Of a stretch of DNA of 64,000 bases, positions 36,516 through 45,567 are shown piece by piece. The position numbers and the translations under genes were made by a program. Location: positions 156,311 through 220,310 of the forward strand of contig NZ_JACHFN010000007.1 of the NCBI RefSeq assembly GCF_014201885.1, in the 5' to 3' direction. This stretch comes from Deinococcus budaensis (GTDB taxonomy: Bacteria > Deinococcota > Deinococci > Deinococcales > Deinococcaceae). Each line of letters begins with the position of its first letter. Position 1 is the stretch's first letter. The notes below the pieces were generated by a model. The model made no database searches and was not told the origin of the DNA. It saw only the letters and a program-made list of their open reading frames with translations.

Positions 36516-38059
36516 GGCACTCTCCGAACGGACCACTGGACGGCGGCCAGCGGGCGCAGGCTCCAGGGTGCTGCCGTTCCTGGCAACAGCAGCAGATTCA
36601 TTCGCTGTGCTGAGGGCACTAGCTGACCTTCAAGCCACACCTCCGCACGGCCCTGACTGACCTCGAAAGCCTGGACCGCCACGGTCTGGCAAAAGGTGCG
36701 ACAGGTGCGCAGGGCCAGGCGGTAGGGTCCCTGCGCACCCTCAAGCCGGACATACACCCGGTAGGGCGAGTTGGGGACGACAAGTGTGTCGGCATTTAGC
36801 GTCACCAGGCGCACGGGCGTCTCCGAGGGTACCCGGAGGGCGGCCAGCAGGGGAAAGCCCATGATGCCCAGTACGCTGGTGCCCCATAGCAAGGGACGCC
36901 ACGTGAGCGATCCTGGCACGAAGGAATCTGATGTCACTCGGCCCTCCCTGGACAGCACCATCCCGGCGGTGAGCCAAAATACCTCCGCAAAAAATGGACT
37001 GGGCAGGAGAGTGGTGTTGTCAAGCAGGCTGCCAATCAGAATAGCCGCGATGAGCGCAGCAGCAGCGGGGTCCCGGCGCCGCACTGTGGCGGCCAGGACG
37101 GTACCCCACAGCAGGAGCAATCCTGCCGTTCCGATCACGCCTGACTCGCCCAACTGCTGCAATATCCCGTTGTGGGCGATCAGCCAGGGCTGACCCAGTG
37201 CTGAGAGCCACGCCGGGCAGCTGTAACCAGCCTCCGCCAGTGTCGGCCAGAGCGTACAGGTCTGCACCGGATCGGCAAGGGTAGATCCCAGCAGATAGGG
37301 ACCTACACCTCCCAGGGGAAAATTTTGAATGGTAGTCAAGGTGTTGAGCCAGACGAGATCACGTCCTGTACTGTCCAGGGTCAACAGCCGCGCCATAAAT
37401 TCGGGACCCTGACCCTGTCCCAAAACAGCGACGCCCAGCACCATGAGAGCTGCCCCCACTGCCAAGGCGGTCAGCCGAGCGCGCCGGGTAGTCAACGACA
37501 ACAGAAGACCGGCTGCCAGACCAGCGCCCAGCATCAGGAGAGGCCCACGGCTGCCGCTCAGGAGCAGCAGTCCCGCGAATCCCAAGACGCCCAACACCTT
37601 CCAAATCCACTTCATCGGCGTGAATAAACTGAGTAGGACGCCCAAGGTCCCCAGAATTCCCAGGGATACCTCGGTCAGGTAGGGGTGAGCCAGACGCGCT
37701 GACAGGAGGCCGCCCAGCCGAAACTGCTCCGAGGTGACCAGAGCCGTAAGCCCTACCCCGACACCACCAAACAACACGGGCCACAGGGCACGTCCAGACC
37801 CCAGGCGGCTTCCCAGACTCAGCAGTCCGAGCAGCAGCGCAGAGCGAGCCGCTGCCAGAAAGCTGGCCAGCAATGGGTCTGGGGTAAGGAGTGCCGCTAC
37901 CTGCTGCGTCAGGGCGAACCACCCGAACACCTGCAGCGCGACGGGATGCAGCCCCGCCCAGAACCTCACGCCCGCCAGACCCAGGACACCCAGACCGGGA
38001 ATGAGGGGAAGTGCCATGAGCCACAGATTGAGAAGACGCTGTCTCAACACTCTGTCCAA
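36512..38059 (-). CDS. O-antigen ligase-like (WaaL/ExoQ/PglL) membrane protein
   Basis: About 515 residues with 10-12 TM helices. The family pattern is seen in LLLLSGSRGPLLMLGAGL, GRDLVWLNTLTTIQNFPLGGVGPYLLG and AHNGILQQLGESGVIG (conserved His in the large periplasmic loop). After the last TM helix, about 110 residues form a beta-rich soluble tail (TPVRLVTLNADTLVV onward), longer than usual. The start is a TTG at 38059 by elimination; GTG 38050 is possible. It could ligate or polymerise the glycan, or act as an O-oligosaccharyltransferase on proteins; sequence alone does not decide. Confidence 0.82.
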   Translation of the reverse strand: MDRVLRQRLLNLWLMALPLIPGLGVLGLAGVRFWAGLHPVALQVFGWFALTQQVAALLTPDPLLASFLAAARSALLLGLLSLGSRLGSGRALWPVLFGGVGVGLTALVTSEQFRLGGLLSARLAHPYLTEVSLGILGTLGVLLSLFTPMKWIWKVLGVLGFAGLLLLSGSRGPLLMLGAGLAAGLLLSLTTRRARLTALAVGAALMVLGVAVLGQGQGPEFMARLLTLDSTGRDLVWLNTLTTIQNFPLGGVGPYLLGSTLADPVQTCTLWPTLAEAGYSCPAWLSALGQPWLIAHNGILQQLGESGVIGTAGLLLLWGTVLAATVRRRDPAAAALIAAILIGSLLDNTTLLPSPFFAEVFWLTAGMVLSREGRVTSDSFVPGSLTWRPLLWGTSVLGIMGFPLLAALRVPSETPVRLVTLNADTLVVPNSPYRVYVRLEGAQGPYRLALRTCRTFCQTVAVQAFEVSQGRAEVWLEGQLVPSAQRMNLLLLPGTAAPWSLRPLAAVQWSVRRVP

Positions 38060-38141
38060 CCGTCAGCACACCGCATAGCCCGCAAGATACTGTTCTGACA
38101 GGCAGAGTTAACGCGCGCAGTCAACGGCCCACAACCGAGGC

Positions 38142-39533
38142 TCAGGAAGCGGCCCACCGGTAGCGCGCCAGAGCCATCCAGCCCCAGAGCACAAGAAAGG
38201 GCGTAGCGCTATAGACCGCGAATTGACCCACGACACTCACACTGAGGTTAATACTGGCACAGACCAGCAACGTCAGGTAGGCTGAGATATAGGCGAGAAA
38301 GACGTTACGCCGTGCAGACACAAACACATTGTGTAGAGCTGCAATGAGTGCCCCCACCGCCAGATACACTCCCAAGACGCCAAGCCAGCCGAGATTCACA
38401 AAAACCTCGATGGGTGCCGGATATACCTGGTCGCGCGCCCTAAAGTGGCGGTAAATTGAGAAGTTGTAAAGGTAAGATCCGCTCCCCGAACGGAACCGTT
38501 CTCCGAGGACCGGAACCGACTCCAAAAGAGACGCCGTCAACGTTGGTGGCGCGTCGTCAAATTCACGGATCGCGTAGGCCCCGAACTGCGGCGCATTGAA
38601 ATACACCTGCGCTCCTTCAATCGCATTGTCCGCTCTGGACAGGTGCTTGCGGGTCTGGTAGGCGTACTCACCCAGCAGGTACCGCTCTCGCGCCTGCCCC
38701 GCATAGAACACGGCGGTCAGTGCAAGCACACCCAAGAGCACGATCTGACTATAACGCAGTCTGGTGTTAAAGAGGGCATATACAGTGAACAGCGCCAGTG
38801 AAGGATAGATAATGTTGGCGCGGTTAATGCTAAAGGTCACCGTCACCATCAAGGCGGTGCCCAGAGCCAGCTTCCAGAAAGGAAAGGTCTGCCAGCCCTT
38901 AACAGGTCTGCGGCCAAACAGCACCGTCAGGAGTACGACAGGGGCGAGAGCTCTGAAAAAGGTGCTCGCTACTTGAAAGATGTTGGAGCTGCTTGGTGTG
39001 GCTACACCTGCTCCGCGTGTACCTGCCAGCACCACCAAGAGCTGATACAGGGCAGCGGGCAGAGCCAGCATTCCCAGCACAATCAACAGCCAGTTAGGCA
39101 GTGCCCAGATGCGCTCGTGCCGGGGCACACGGTGCACCACAGTAAAGCCGACGAAGGCGGCTATCATCGCCGAGATATAGACCCCGTGCGCCTGATGGAT
39201 ATAAGGCAGCGTTGGAAGGTTGGGTAGCAGGCCCTGGGAATAACCAGCCCGAGCAACCAGAATGGGAACCACCACAATCTTGAGCGCGAAACTCAGGAGC
39301 ATCAAGTTGCGCGGACTCAACGTCTGGGTGCGGTTTAAACGCAGCTGCGGCACGTAGATCACTGCACCGACCATCAGCAATATTCCCAGCAGATACAGCA
39401 GGTTGCTGGTCAGGGGCAGCGGCGAGGTAAAAAACACGAGGAAGGCAGCGGTCAAGCCGAGCACAAGTGCGGCGGTCGAAGACACCACACCCCCTGGCTT
39501 CTTGCGAATGGTTGCTACGCGGGTGCTCGTCAC
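38142..39533 (-). CDS. Wzy-type oligosaccharide repeat-unit polymerase
   Basis: Protein of 463 residues with about 11 TM helices and a large loop (about 300-380; YFNAPQFGAYAIREFDDAPP, LGERFRSGSGSYLYNF) typical of O-antigen polymerase family members. First gene of the long minus-strand unit. GTG 39533 is the start because a TACACT -10 box ends 6 bases upstream (leaderless type). It would join repeat units delivered by the flippase, with chain length set by the Wzc-type kinase. Confidence 0.82.
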   Translation of the reverse strand: MTSTRVATIRKKPGGVVSSTAALVLGLTAAFLVFFTSPLPLTSNLLYLLGILLMVGAVIYVPQLRLNRTQTLSPRNLMLLSFALKIVVVPILVARAGYSQGLLPNLPTLPYIHQAHGVYISAMIAAFVGFTVVHRVPRHERIWALPNWLLIVLGMLALPAALYQLLVVLAGTRGAGVATPSSSNIFQVASTFFRALAPVVLLTVLFGRRPVKGWQTFPFWKLALGTALMVTVTFSINRANIIYPSLALFTVYALFNTRLRYSQIVLLGVLALTAVFYAGQARERYLLGEYAYQTRKHLSRADNAIEGAQVYFNAPQFGAYAIREFDDAPPTLTASLLESVPVLGERFRSGSGSYLYNFSIYRHFRARDQVYPAPIEVFVNLGWLGVLGVYLAVGALIAALHNVFVSARRNVFLAYISAYLTLLVCASINLSVSVVGQFAVYSATPFLVLWGWMALARYRWAAS

Positions 39534-39539
39534 CCGGTC

Positions 39540-39545
39540 AGTGTA
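39540..39545 (-). promoter_or_regulatory. Leaderless-type -10 box (TACACT) for the minus-strand glycan operon
   Basis: TACACT on the minus strand ends 6 bases before GTG 39533, with no ribosome-binding site. It is probably the main promoter of the polymerase-to-dehydratase unit. It lies back to back with the acetyltransferase promoter. Confidence 0.5.
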
Positions 39546-39621
39546 GCTACCCTAACTCCCGCCTGACCCTCTGGCGTCTCACATCCGTTCCGTTGAGGTG
39601 AACCAGGCTGAGGCCAGCAGG

Positions 39622-39627
39622 TACTCT
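39622..39627 (+). promoter_or_regulatory. Leaderless-type -10 box (TACTCT) for the acetyltransferase gene
   Basis: TACTCT ends 6 bases before ATG 39634; a poor -35 (TGAACC, 39599-39604) lies 17 bases upstream. This box decides the start: the GTG at 39598 would place the promoter inside the gene. Confidence 0.5.
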
Positions 39628-39633
39628 GGACCT

Positions 39634-40320
39634 ATGGACCGTGAACGCAAGGTGACCCGCCTCGTTATTGTGGGTACAGGAGGCCTAGCCCGCGAGCTGC
39701 ATCAGGTGGTGCAGGATCACAACCGCGAGGCAGGCGATGTGGACCACATTGAATTTCTCGGATGGCTTGACAGCGCTGCGGCCACCCACGGCACAGACGT
39801 CCGGGGCGCACCCGTGCTCGGGGATCTGGAGTGGCTGACTGACCACCCGGACGTCGAGGTAGTTGTCGGAATCGGCTCGCCAGCCACGCGCCGCAGGGTG
39901 GTCCAACGCGTGCAGACGCTCGGTCCCCGGCGCTTTCGGACACTCATCCATCCCACAGCCGTTATCGGCAGCGGAACGCAGCTAGGCGAAGGCGTGGTGA
40001 TCTGCGCTCACGTCACCACCACCACTGATTACCAGATCGGCAACCATGTGCTGATTAATATCCAGGCGACGGTGGCCCACGACGACGTGATCGGCGACTA
40101 CGTGACCGTCGCCCCGGCCGCGATTCTCAGTGGTAACGTAAGCATTGGCGAAGGCGCAGACGTGGGCACCAACGCTACCCTCATTCAGGGCGTGGAAATC
40201 GGAGAGTGGAGCATCATCGGCGCCGGTGCCGTGGTCGCCCGGTCCATCCCAGCCAATTGCACGGCCGTTGGCCTGCCTGCCAAACCCATCAAACACCGGG
40301 AGCCTGGCTGGCACCTATGA
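39634..40320 (+). CDS. PglD/NeuD-type sugar O/N-acetyltransferase
   Basis: Protein of 228 residues: an N-terminal Rossmann-like nucleotide-sugar domain (RLVIVGTGGLARELHQVV) followed by left-handed beta-helix hexapeptide repeats (IGSGTQLGEGVVICAHVTTTTD, ISIGEGADVGTNATLI). A His of the VAHDDVIGDY segment is the expected catalytic base. PglD acetylates the 4-amino group of UDP-4-amino-trideoxy-GlcNAc to give UDP-diacetylbacillosamine, matching the PglF- and PglE-like genes of the same locus. It is transcribed alone, opposite to its neighbours. Confidence 0.88.
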   Translation: MDRERKVTRLVIVGTGGLARELHQVVQDHNREAGDVDHIEFLGWLDSAAATHGTDVRGAPVLGDLEWLTDHPDVEVVVGIGSPATRRRVVQRVQTLGPRRFRTLIHPTAVIGSGTQLGEGVVICAHVTTTTDYQIGNHVLINIQATVAHDDVIGDYVTVAPAAILSGNVSIGEGADVGTNATLIQGVEIGEWSIIGAGAVVARSIPANCTAVGLPAKPIKHREPGWHL

Positions 40321-40413
40321 TATCCGATTGGCCCAGATCACTGACGCGCAGGTCCTGCCTTGAGCAGGAGACCTGTCGCGCCGCCGGGAGGCCTGTACAC
40401 TCGCGACCCTCAA

Positions 40414-41373
40414 TCATGGCATGGCTCTCAACACTTCCCCATCGCCCCACAGTTCATACGGTCCGAGCGCAGCTGGCAACAGCACGGTTTCAAACGGCCT
40501 GAGCACGGCGTGTTCAGTGGCCGTGGCCACACGCACCTCCCCGGAAACTACCGTCAGGCAATGGCACCGCTCACCCATGGTGTCGGCCCTGAGGGGAGTC
40601 GCCTCTACCGTCAGGCGCTGTAGGGTGAAGTAAGCGCACTGCACCACTTCCTGAATCTTCTCGCCCGGGTGCGGCGGGGCAAACAAAGCCTGGCCTGGCC
40701 TCGCAACCTCCGCACTCTCCGCGAGATGCAGCTTGCGGCCTGCGCTGACAGGCCTGTCCCAGTCGTACACTCGGTAGGTGATGTCACTGGTCTGCTGCAC
40801 CTCGTAGATCAGCAGGCCCGGTCCTAGGGCGTGGATGGTGCCTGCTGGGACAAGCAAGCTGTCTCCCGCGTTGATGGGACGGCGCTGCACCAGAGTCGAC
40901 ACCTCCCCCGCCAGAATGACCTCCCTCAGGAGTTGCTCGGAAACCCCCTGCTGCACGCCCGCAACCAACTCAGCCCCTGGCGCCGCCTCCAGGACATACC
41001 AGGCTTCGGTCTTGCCATTCTCTGCAGGGCCAGCCAGGCGTCGGGCCTGCTCGTCGTCTGGATGCACCTGAACGCTCAACCACTCCTGGCAGTCCAGAAG
41101 CTTGATCAGCAGGGGGAAGCGGGACCCTCTCACAGCGTTCCCCAGCAGCTCATTAGGGAATTCAGCGGCCAGAGTCGCTAGGGTCATCCCCCGGGCTGGT
41201 CCCTCCTGCACCTCCTGATCCTCGTGAATCAGCCAGGCTTCCCCAACCGGCGCCGCCTCAGGGGTCGAGGTGAGCCGGTGGCCACCCCAGACGCGCTCCT
41301 TGAAGACTGGGGCCAGACGCAGGGGCAACCAGCGAGCCGATGATTCGACCACCGGAGCCTGCTCATCTCTCAT
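40414..41373 (-). CDS. manA: Mannose-6-phosphate isomerase, class I
   Basis: Cupin-fold zinc isomerase of 319 residues, the short bacterial type. Zinc ligands are visible: H104 in VQVHPDD, E123 in GKTEAWYV and H181 in [18 protein letters not shown] near the N-terminus is also typical. It interconverts fructose-6-P and mannose-6-P, the entry to GDP-mannose. Start overlaps the manC stop as ATGA. Confidence 0.94.
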   Translation of the reverse strand: MRDEQAPVVESSARWLPLRLAPVFKERVWGGHRLTSTPEAAPVGEAWLIHEDQEVQEGPARGMTLATLAAEFPNELLGNAVRGSRFPLLIKLLDCQEWLSVQVHPDDEQARRLAGPAENGKTEAWYVLEAAPGAELVAGVQQGVSEQLLREVILAGEVSTLVQRRPINAGDSLLVPAGTIHALGPGLLIYEVQQTSDITYRVYDWDRPVSAGRKLHLAESAEVARPGQALFAPPHPGEKIQEVVQCAYFTLQRLTVEATPLRADTMGERCHCLTVVSGEVRVATATEHAVLRPFETVLLPAALGPYELWGDGEVLRAMP

Positions 41374-42434
41374 ACGAATTTTTCCAGCTCCGGAAAGCTC
41401 TTGAGCTGGCTCACAACCTTCTTAATGTCCTGCGTCCGGTCTTTGCGCACCACCAGGGTAACGTCCCCGGCTCGCACGACCACCACGTCTTCCAGACCGA
41501 TTGTCGCGATCAGGTCATCGCCGCCCGTCGTGTAGAGGATGGCGCCCCCCGTATCCAGGCCAATGTGCCGTCCCACAGCAACGTTATCCCCATCGCCCTT
41601 CAGCAGTCGCTCGAGGGCATTCCAGTCTCCCAGATCATCCCAACCCAGATCGGCTGGAATCACGGCCACGTTGTTGGCACGCTCCAGAATCGCGTAGTCC
41701 ACACTGATTCGCGGCAGACCAGGGTAGATCCGGCGTAACCCCCCACGCACCTGTGCCGCCTCGGCCATGGGGCCATACAGCTCGGGCACGAACGTTTTGT
41801 AAGCTTCCAGGATCACCTGGACTCGCCACACGAACATCCCGCTGTTCCAGAGATAGCGCCCGGTCGCCAGAAACTCTGCCGCCGTCTCAGCGTCCGGTTT
41901 CTCGGTAAAGCGGCGAACGGCGTACATCTTTCCCGCCGTCTCAGGGAATATCTCCCCACGTTCGATATATCCATAACCTGTGGCAGGAAACTGCGGGGCA
42001 ATGCCCAGAGTCACGAGGTGGTCTTGGGCCGCAGCATGCTGGACGGCCTGGGCAAGGACCCCAGTGAACGCTGCTTGATCCTGGATGCGGTGGTCGGCAG
42101 GAAATACACCCATCACGGCCAGGGGGTCCTCACGGGCGATGGTCAAGGCTGCATACAGAATGGCTGCTGCCGTGTCACGCGGGACTGGCTCCACCAGGAG
42201 GTTTTCCAGGGGAAGCTCAGGCAGATGCTCCAACACTTGAGTTCGGTGATCACTGGCCGTGACCACCATCAGCCGTTCCTGATCTCCACAAGTTTCGGTC
42301 AGCCGGTCAGCTGTGGCTTGCAAGAGACTGCGGCCACCATCATCGAGGGTAAGGAACTGCTTGGGCTTCCGCTTGCGCGAGAGGGGCCAGAAGCGTTCGC
42401 CACTCCCCCCCGCCAGAATCACTGGATAGAACAT
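41370..42434 (-). CDS. manC: Mannose-1-phosphate guanylyltransferase
   Basis: Nucleotidyltransferase of 354 residues that makes GDP-mannose from mannose-1-P and GTP. Signature [21 protein letters not shown] and FTEKPDAET are canonical. The C-terminal isomerase domain of bifunctional enzymes is absent, consistent with the separate manA next to it. GAAGGAG precedes the ATG. Divergent from the phosphohexomutase gene. Confidence 0.95.
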   Translation of the reverse strand: MFYPVILAGGSGERFWPLSRKRKPKQFLTLDDGGRSLLQATADRLTETCGDQERLMVVTASDHRTQVLEHLPELPLENLLVEPVPRDTAAAILYAALTIAREDPLAVMGVFPADHRIQDQAAFTGVLAQAVQHAAAQDHLVTLGIAPQFPATGYGYIERGEIFPETAGKMYAVRRFTEKPDAETAAEFLATGRYLWNSGMFVWRVQVILEAYKTFVPELYGPMAEAAQVRGGLRRIYPGLPRISVDYAILERANNVAVIPADLGWDDLGDWNALERLLKGDGDNVAVGRHIGLDTGGAILYTTGGDDLIATIGLEDVVVVRAGDVTLVVRKDRTQDIKKVVSQLKSFPELEKFV

Positions 42435-42566
42435 CGCTCTGCACTCCTTCGTCAGGGTCTGCGTCGCAGCAAGACCGTGAATTGGACCAGTCTAGCGGCC
42501 TGAGTCAGAAATGATCACTCAACATCGGACCGGCGGGGACGCGCGCCACGATCGACAACGGTCCGT

Positions 42567-42572
42567 TACTCT
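42567..42572 (+). promoter_or_regulatory. Leaderless-type -10 box (TACTCT) for the phosphohexomutase gene
   Basis: TACTCT ends 7 bases before ATG 42580, with no ribosome-binding site between. It supports the chosen start. No clear -35. Confidence 0.45.
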
Positions 42573-42579
42573 GGCGCGG

Positions 42580-44004
42580 ATGAAGCTGACTTTCGGAACA
42601 GACGGCTGGCGTGACGTGATCGCCGAAGGATTCACGGTAGCCAATGTTCGGCGCGTCGCCCAGGCCCATGCCAGCACCATATTGGCTTCTGGAGGACAGC
42701 ATGTTCTGGTGGCCCACGATACCCGGTTTCTGGGTGAGCGTTTCGCCCGTGCTGCTGCCGACACCCTGCAAAATGTGGGCCTGAATGTCACCCTGCTGGG
42801 CACGGTGCCTACTCCGGCGCTCTCGTGGGCGGTACGGGACTTGCGTGCGGCTGGGGGCATTATGATCACAGCCAGCCACAATCCATCTCCTTACCAGGGA
42901 TACAAGCTCAAGGGTCCCTATGGTGGCGGCGCTACCCCTGCCCTCGTGGCTCAGGTCCAAGCGCAGATGGATGTTCCCGTTGAGGCCCGTCAACCCGGAC
43001 GACAGGACGCCGCCGATATCCGTCTTCCTTATCTGCACGCCTTGGGACGGCTCATTGATCCCGCAGCCTTGCGCCGTGCTGCCCTGCCCCTGTACCACGA
43101 TGCCATGCATGGCGCCGCAGGCGGGTGGCTCCGGAGCTTCGCGGACATACACAACTTGCAAGTTCCCGTACATGAGCTGCGGGCCATTCCTGACCCGCTC
43201 TTTGGCGGCGTCAATCCCGAACCCATCCCCAGCAACCTTGAGGTGACCCGAAGGGCCATGCAAGACGCTGCCAGACCCACCTTCGCCATGGTGACCGATG
43301 GCGACGCCGACCGCATCGGTGCCGTTCTCGCTGGTGGACAGTACTTCAACAGCCACCAGATCTTTGCCGTTCTTCTTCATCATCTCGCTCGCCGCGGCCT
43401 TCGCGGACGAGTAGTAAAGACCGTTTCGACCAGTGGCATTATTGACCGGCTTGCGGCTCTGCACGGCCTGGAGGTGGTGCAAACACCTGTTGGATTCAAA
43501 TACATCACCGAGGCATTCCTGGCTGGTGAGTCAGATCCGGCACAAAGGGTCCTGATCGGCGGCGAAGAGTCTGGAGGCATTGGGATTCAGGGCCACGTCC
43601 CTGAACGCGACGGGCTGCTCAACGGCTTGCTTCTACAGGAGGCGGTGGCCGTGACAGGCATGGGGTTGGATGATCAGTTTGCCGAGATTGAGCGGCTCAC
43701 GGGCTGGTCGCACCATTATGATCGGCTCGATTTGCACCTTCCCGGTGAGCTTGACCGCCTTAGCTTGCTGGAGGATGCAGGACAACAGCGGCGCCTTCTG
43801 AATCACGTGATTGAAGAGGTCGTGACTCTTGACGGCGTGAAACTAAGTTTTCCCGGAGGATTTGCCATGATTCGTCCTTCCGGTACAGAACCCGTTGTGC
43901 GCCTTTACGTTGAGGCCCCCAGTCCGTCGGACGTTGCTCTCCTCCTTGATAAGCTCCGTGTCCTGACCTTGAAGCATACTCGAGATAATTTTCCTAAAAA
44001 CTGA
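42580..44004 (+). CDS. Phosphoglucomutase/phosphomannomutase
   Basis: Alpha-D-phosphohexomutase of 474 residues. The four loops are visible: phosphoserine S99 in ITASHNP, metal loop DGDADR, sugar loop GGEESGGIG and phosphate loop RPSGTEP. It likely converts mannose-6-P to mannose-1-P for ManC, or glucose phosphates, or both. Codon use is clearly less GC-rich than in the flanking chromosome (frequent CTT, GTT and GAT codons), matching the idea of an acquired locus. Confidence 0.92.
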   Translation: MKLTFGTDGWRDVIAEGFTVANVRRVAQAHASTILASGGQHVLVAHDTRFLGERFARAAADTLQNVGLNVTLLGTVPTPALSWAVRDLRAAGGIMITASHNPSPYQGYKLKGPYGGGATPALVAQVQAQMDVPVEARQPGRQDAADIRLPYLHALGRLIDPAALRRAALPLYHDAMHGAAGGWLRSFADIHNLQVPVHELRAIPDPLFGGVNPEPIPSNLEVTRRAMQDAARPTFAMVTDGDADRIGAVLAGGQYFNSHQIFAVLLHHLARRGLRGRVVKTVSTSGIIDRLAALHGLEVVQTPVGFKYITEAFLAGESDPAQRVLIGGEESGGIGIQGHVPERDGLLNGLLLQEAVAVTGMGLDDQFAEIERLTGWSHHYDRLDLHLPGELDRLSLLEDAGQQRRLLNHVIEEVVTLDGVKLSFPGGFAMIRPSGTEPVVRLYVEAPSPSDVALLLDKLRVLTLKHTRDNFPKN

Positions 44005-44119
44005 CGGAAATTTAGCCCTGCAGAACCCTATTTGAGGCCCATTCCAGGATCTCAGAAGTCATTCCGGAAATCATCACGTTCGTGGGAAGGTCGGCTGGCA
44101 GCCTGAAGGGATGCGGTTG
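44005..44119. other. Gap after the phosphohexomutase gene
   Basis: Low-GC sequence continuing the composition of the glycan locus; no gene seen. It leads into the transposase remnant, so one insertion-sequence end may lie here, but no terminal inverted repeat was identified. Confidence 0.35.
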
Positions 44120-44272
44120 ATGACGAGTTTGACTGACGAGCATTGGGTCCTCCTCGCTCCCCCTAAAAAGCCGCCCCGCCACAAACATCTGCGGCGGGGC
44201 GATAAAGAATTGCTGGAAGATCGAGCGCACGATTGCTTGGTTGCAATTCTTCCGCTGCGGTCGAACCTGTGA
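44120..44272 (+). mobile_element. Remnant of an IS4/IS5-type transposase N-terminus
   Basis: The ATG at 44120 opens MTSLTDEHWVLLAPPKKPPR, which reads like the N-terminus of IS5-group transposases (LTDEQW..LAPLLPP). The frame stops after 50 codons and no catalytic DDE core follows. Up to 44565 only short scrambled pieces remain and nothing else was recognised. This marks the right end of the glycan locus. Confidence 0.5.
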
Positions 44273-44565
44273 CGAGCGCAAAGCCGGGAACTTCTTGGGC
44301 ATCGTCCAGCTCCCCTGCATCCTCAGCCTGCTTCGCCAAATTTCCGGATGAACTCTAGGCCCGACCCAGACCCTCGCCCAGCGGCCGCTCCTCGATACCT
44401 TGAGGGATGAGGCCCCCCTACTGATGGGCAAGCGCACCCTTGCCCGCGCCGTTGGTCCTCAAGTTGGGCCGAGTTCAGGCTTGGCGGCCTCAGACAAGGC
44501 CAGGGATGTGGCGGCCCCACCGCTAGCGCTGACCCGTGCCCAGGCCCAGTCGCCGGTCCGGGTGC

Positions 44566-45402
44566 TCAGTCCCCGCCGTGGTTGAACGTCGCGGTGCACC
44601 CTCCGTCCACCGTGACGATGGACCCGGTCATAAAGGAACTGCTGCCCGACGAGAGGAACACGACGGCCTGCGCGATCTCGCTGGCGTAGGCCTGCCGCCC
44701 CAGGGGCTGGCGCGCGGCGCTCGCCTCGCGCTGGGCGTTGGCCGCCCGCGACGCCTCGGGGGGCAAGCTGGCCCGGCGCCCCCCCATGTCGGTATCCACG
44801 TAGCCGGGGCACACGGCGTTGACCCGCACGCCGCGCGGGCCATAGTCCACGGCGAGCTGCCGGGTCAGGTTCACGAGGCCGCCCTTGGAGGCGCAGTAGG
44901 CGGGCGCCTGCGGAGCGCCGATCAAGCCGTAGGTGGACGCGACGTTCACGATGACCCCCGATCCGCTGCGCATCAGGTGGGGCAACGCTTCCCTGGCGCA
45001 CAGGAAGGGGCCGCGCAGGTTCACCGCCAGGACGCGGTCCCAGACGGCGAGGTCGAGGTCGTGGGCAGGCGCGTTGTCGCCGCCGATCCCGGCGTTGTTG
45101 ACGAGCACGTCGAGCCTTCCGAAGCGGCCGACCGCCGTCCCGATCAGGGCACGAACCTGGGCCGGGTCGGCCACGTCGCAGGGGACAAAGGCCGCCTCAC
45201 CGTCGGCGGCGGTGATCTGCGCCACCGTGGCTTCGGCACCGTCCCGCTGCACGTCCGCGACGACGACGCGCGCGCCCTCGGCGGCGGCGGCGAGGGCGAT
45301 GGCGCGGCCGATGCCGCCGGCCCCTCCGGTCACCAGCAGAACGCGGCCCATCAGGCGCCCGGCCGTGGGCAGCGCGGGCAGGCGGGGTCGAGGTGAGGTC
45401 AT
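44566..45402 (-). CDS. Short-chain dehydrogenase/reductase
   Basis: Classical SDR of 278 residues: LLVTGGAGGIGRA cofactor loop, NNAGIGG, catalytic Ser in NVASTYG, Tyr-x3-Lys in YCASKGG and the C-terminal TGSIVTVDGGC. Start ATG 45402 is supported by a leaderless TACAGT -10 box; an internal ATG at 45351 begins exactly at the Rossmann motif and is the alternative. It is divergent from the peptide-transport operon and could share its regulation. Substrate unknown. Confidence 0.9.
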   Translation of the reverse strand: MTSPRPRLPALPTAGRLMGRVLLVTGGAGGIGRAIALAAAAEGARVVVADVQRDGAEATVAQITAADGEAAFVPCDVADPAQVRALIGTAVGRFGRLDVLVNNAGIGGDNAPAHDLDLAVWDRVLAVNLRGPFLCAREALPHLMRSGSGVIVNVASTYGLIGAPQAPAYCASKGGLVNLTRQLAVDYGPRGVRVNAVCPGYVDTDMGGRRASLPPEASRAANAQREASAARQPLGRQAYASEIAQAVVFLSSGSSSFMTGSIVTVDGGCTATFNHGGD

Positions 45403-45409
45403 GCCGGGC

Positions 45410-45415
45410 ACTGTA
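45410..45415 (-). promoter_or_regulatory. Leaderless-type -10 box (TACAGT) for the divergent SDR gene
   Basis: TACAGT on the minus strand ends 7 bases before ATG 45402 with no ribosome-binding site between. Matches the TANNNT leaderless pattern seen at five other genes of the window. Confidence 0.45.
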
Positions 45416-45472
45416 CCGCCTGACCTGGACCGCCTGCCCTGGCCAGTCGGGGCGCGGTTTCTCGGCGCCCCC

Positions 45473-45512
45473 TTGCACCCCACGTGACTGACTGTTATGC
45501 TATTTCATAACA
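45473..45512 (+). promoter_or_regulatory. Promoter with overlapping palindromic operator for the amide/peptide operon
   Basis: A -35 box TTGCAC (45473-45478) and -10 box TATGCT (45496-45501) are separated by exactly 17 bases. The -10 box lies inside a perfect palindrome: TGTTATG (45493-45499), 6-base spacer, CATAACA (45506-45512). A protein bound there would block RNA polymerase. The natural candidate is the GntR-type regulator encoded as the sixth gene of the operon. The first gene starts at 45568 with a GGAGG site, so this transcript is leadered. Confidence 0.72.
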
Positions 45513-45567
45513 ACCACAACACGCCGCAACACGAGGGTCCACGGTCCGCATCCCTGGAGGTGCCCGT

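Noticed and set aside
45493..45512. Radiation/desiccation response motif (RDRM) upstream of the peptide operon
   Set aside because: The half sites match TTATG/CATAA but the centre is one base too short for the 17-bp motif, and the operon is metabolic. A GntR operator is more likely; the resemblance is kept as a remark only.
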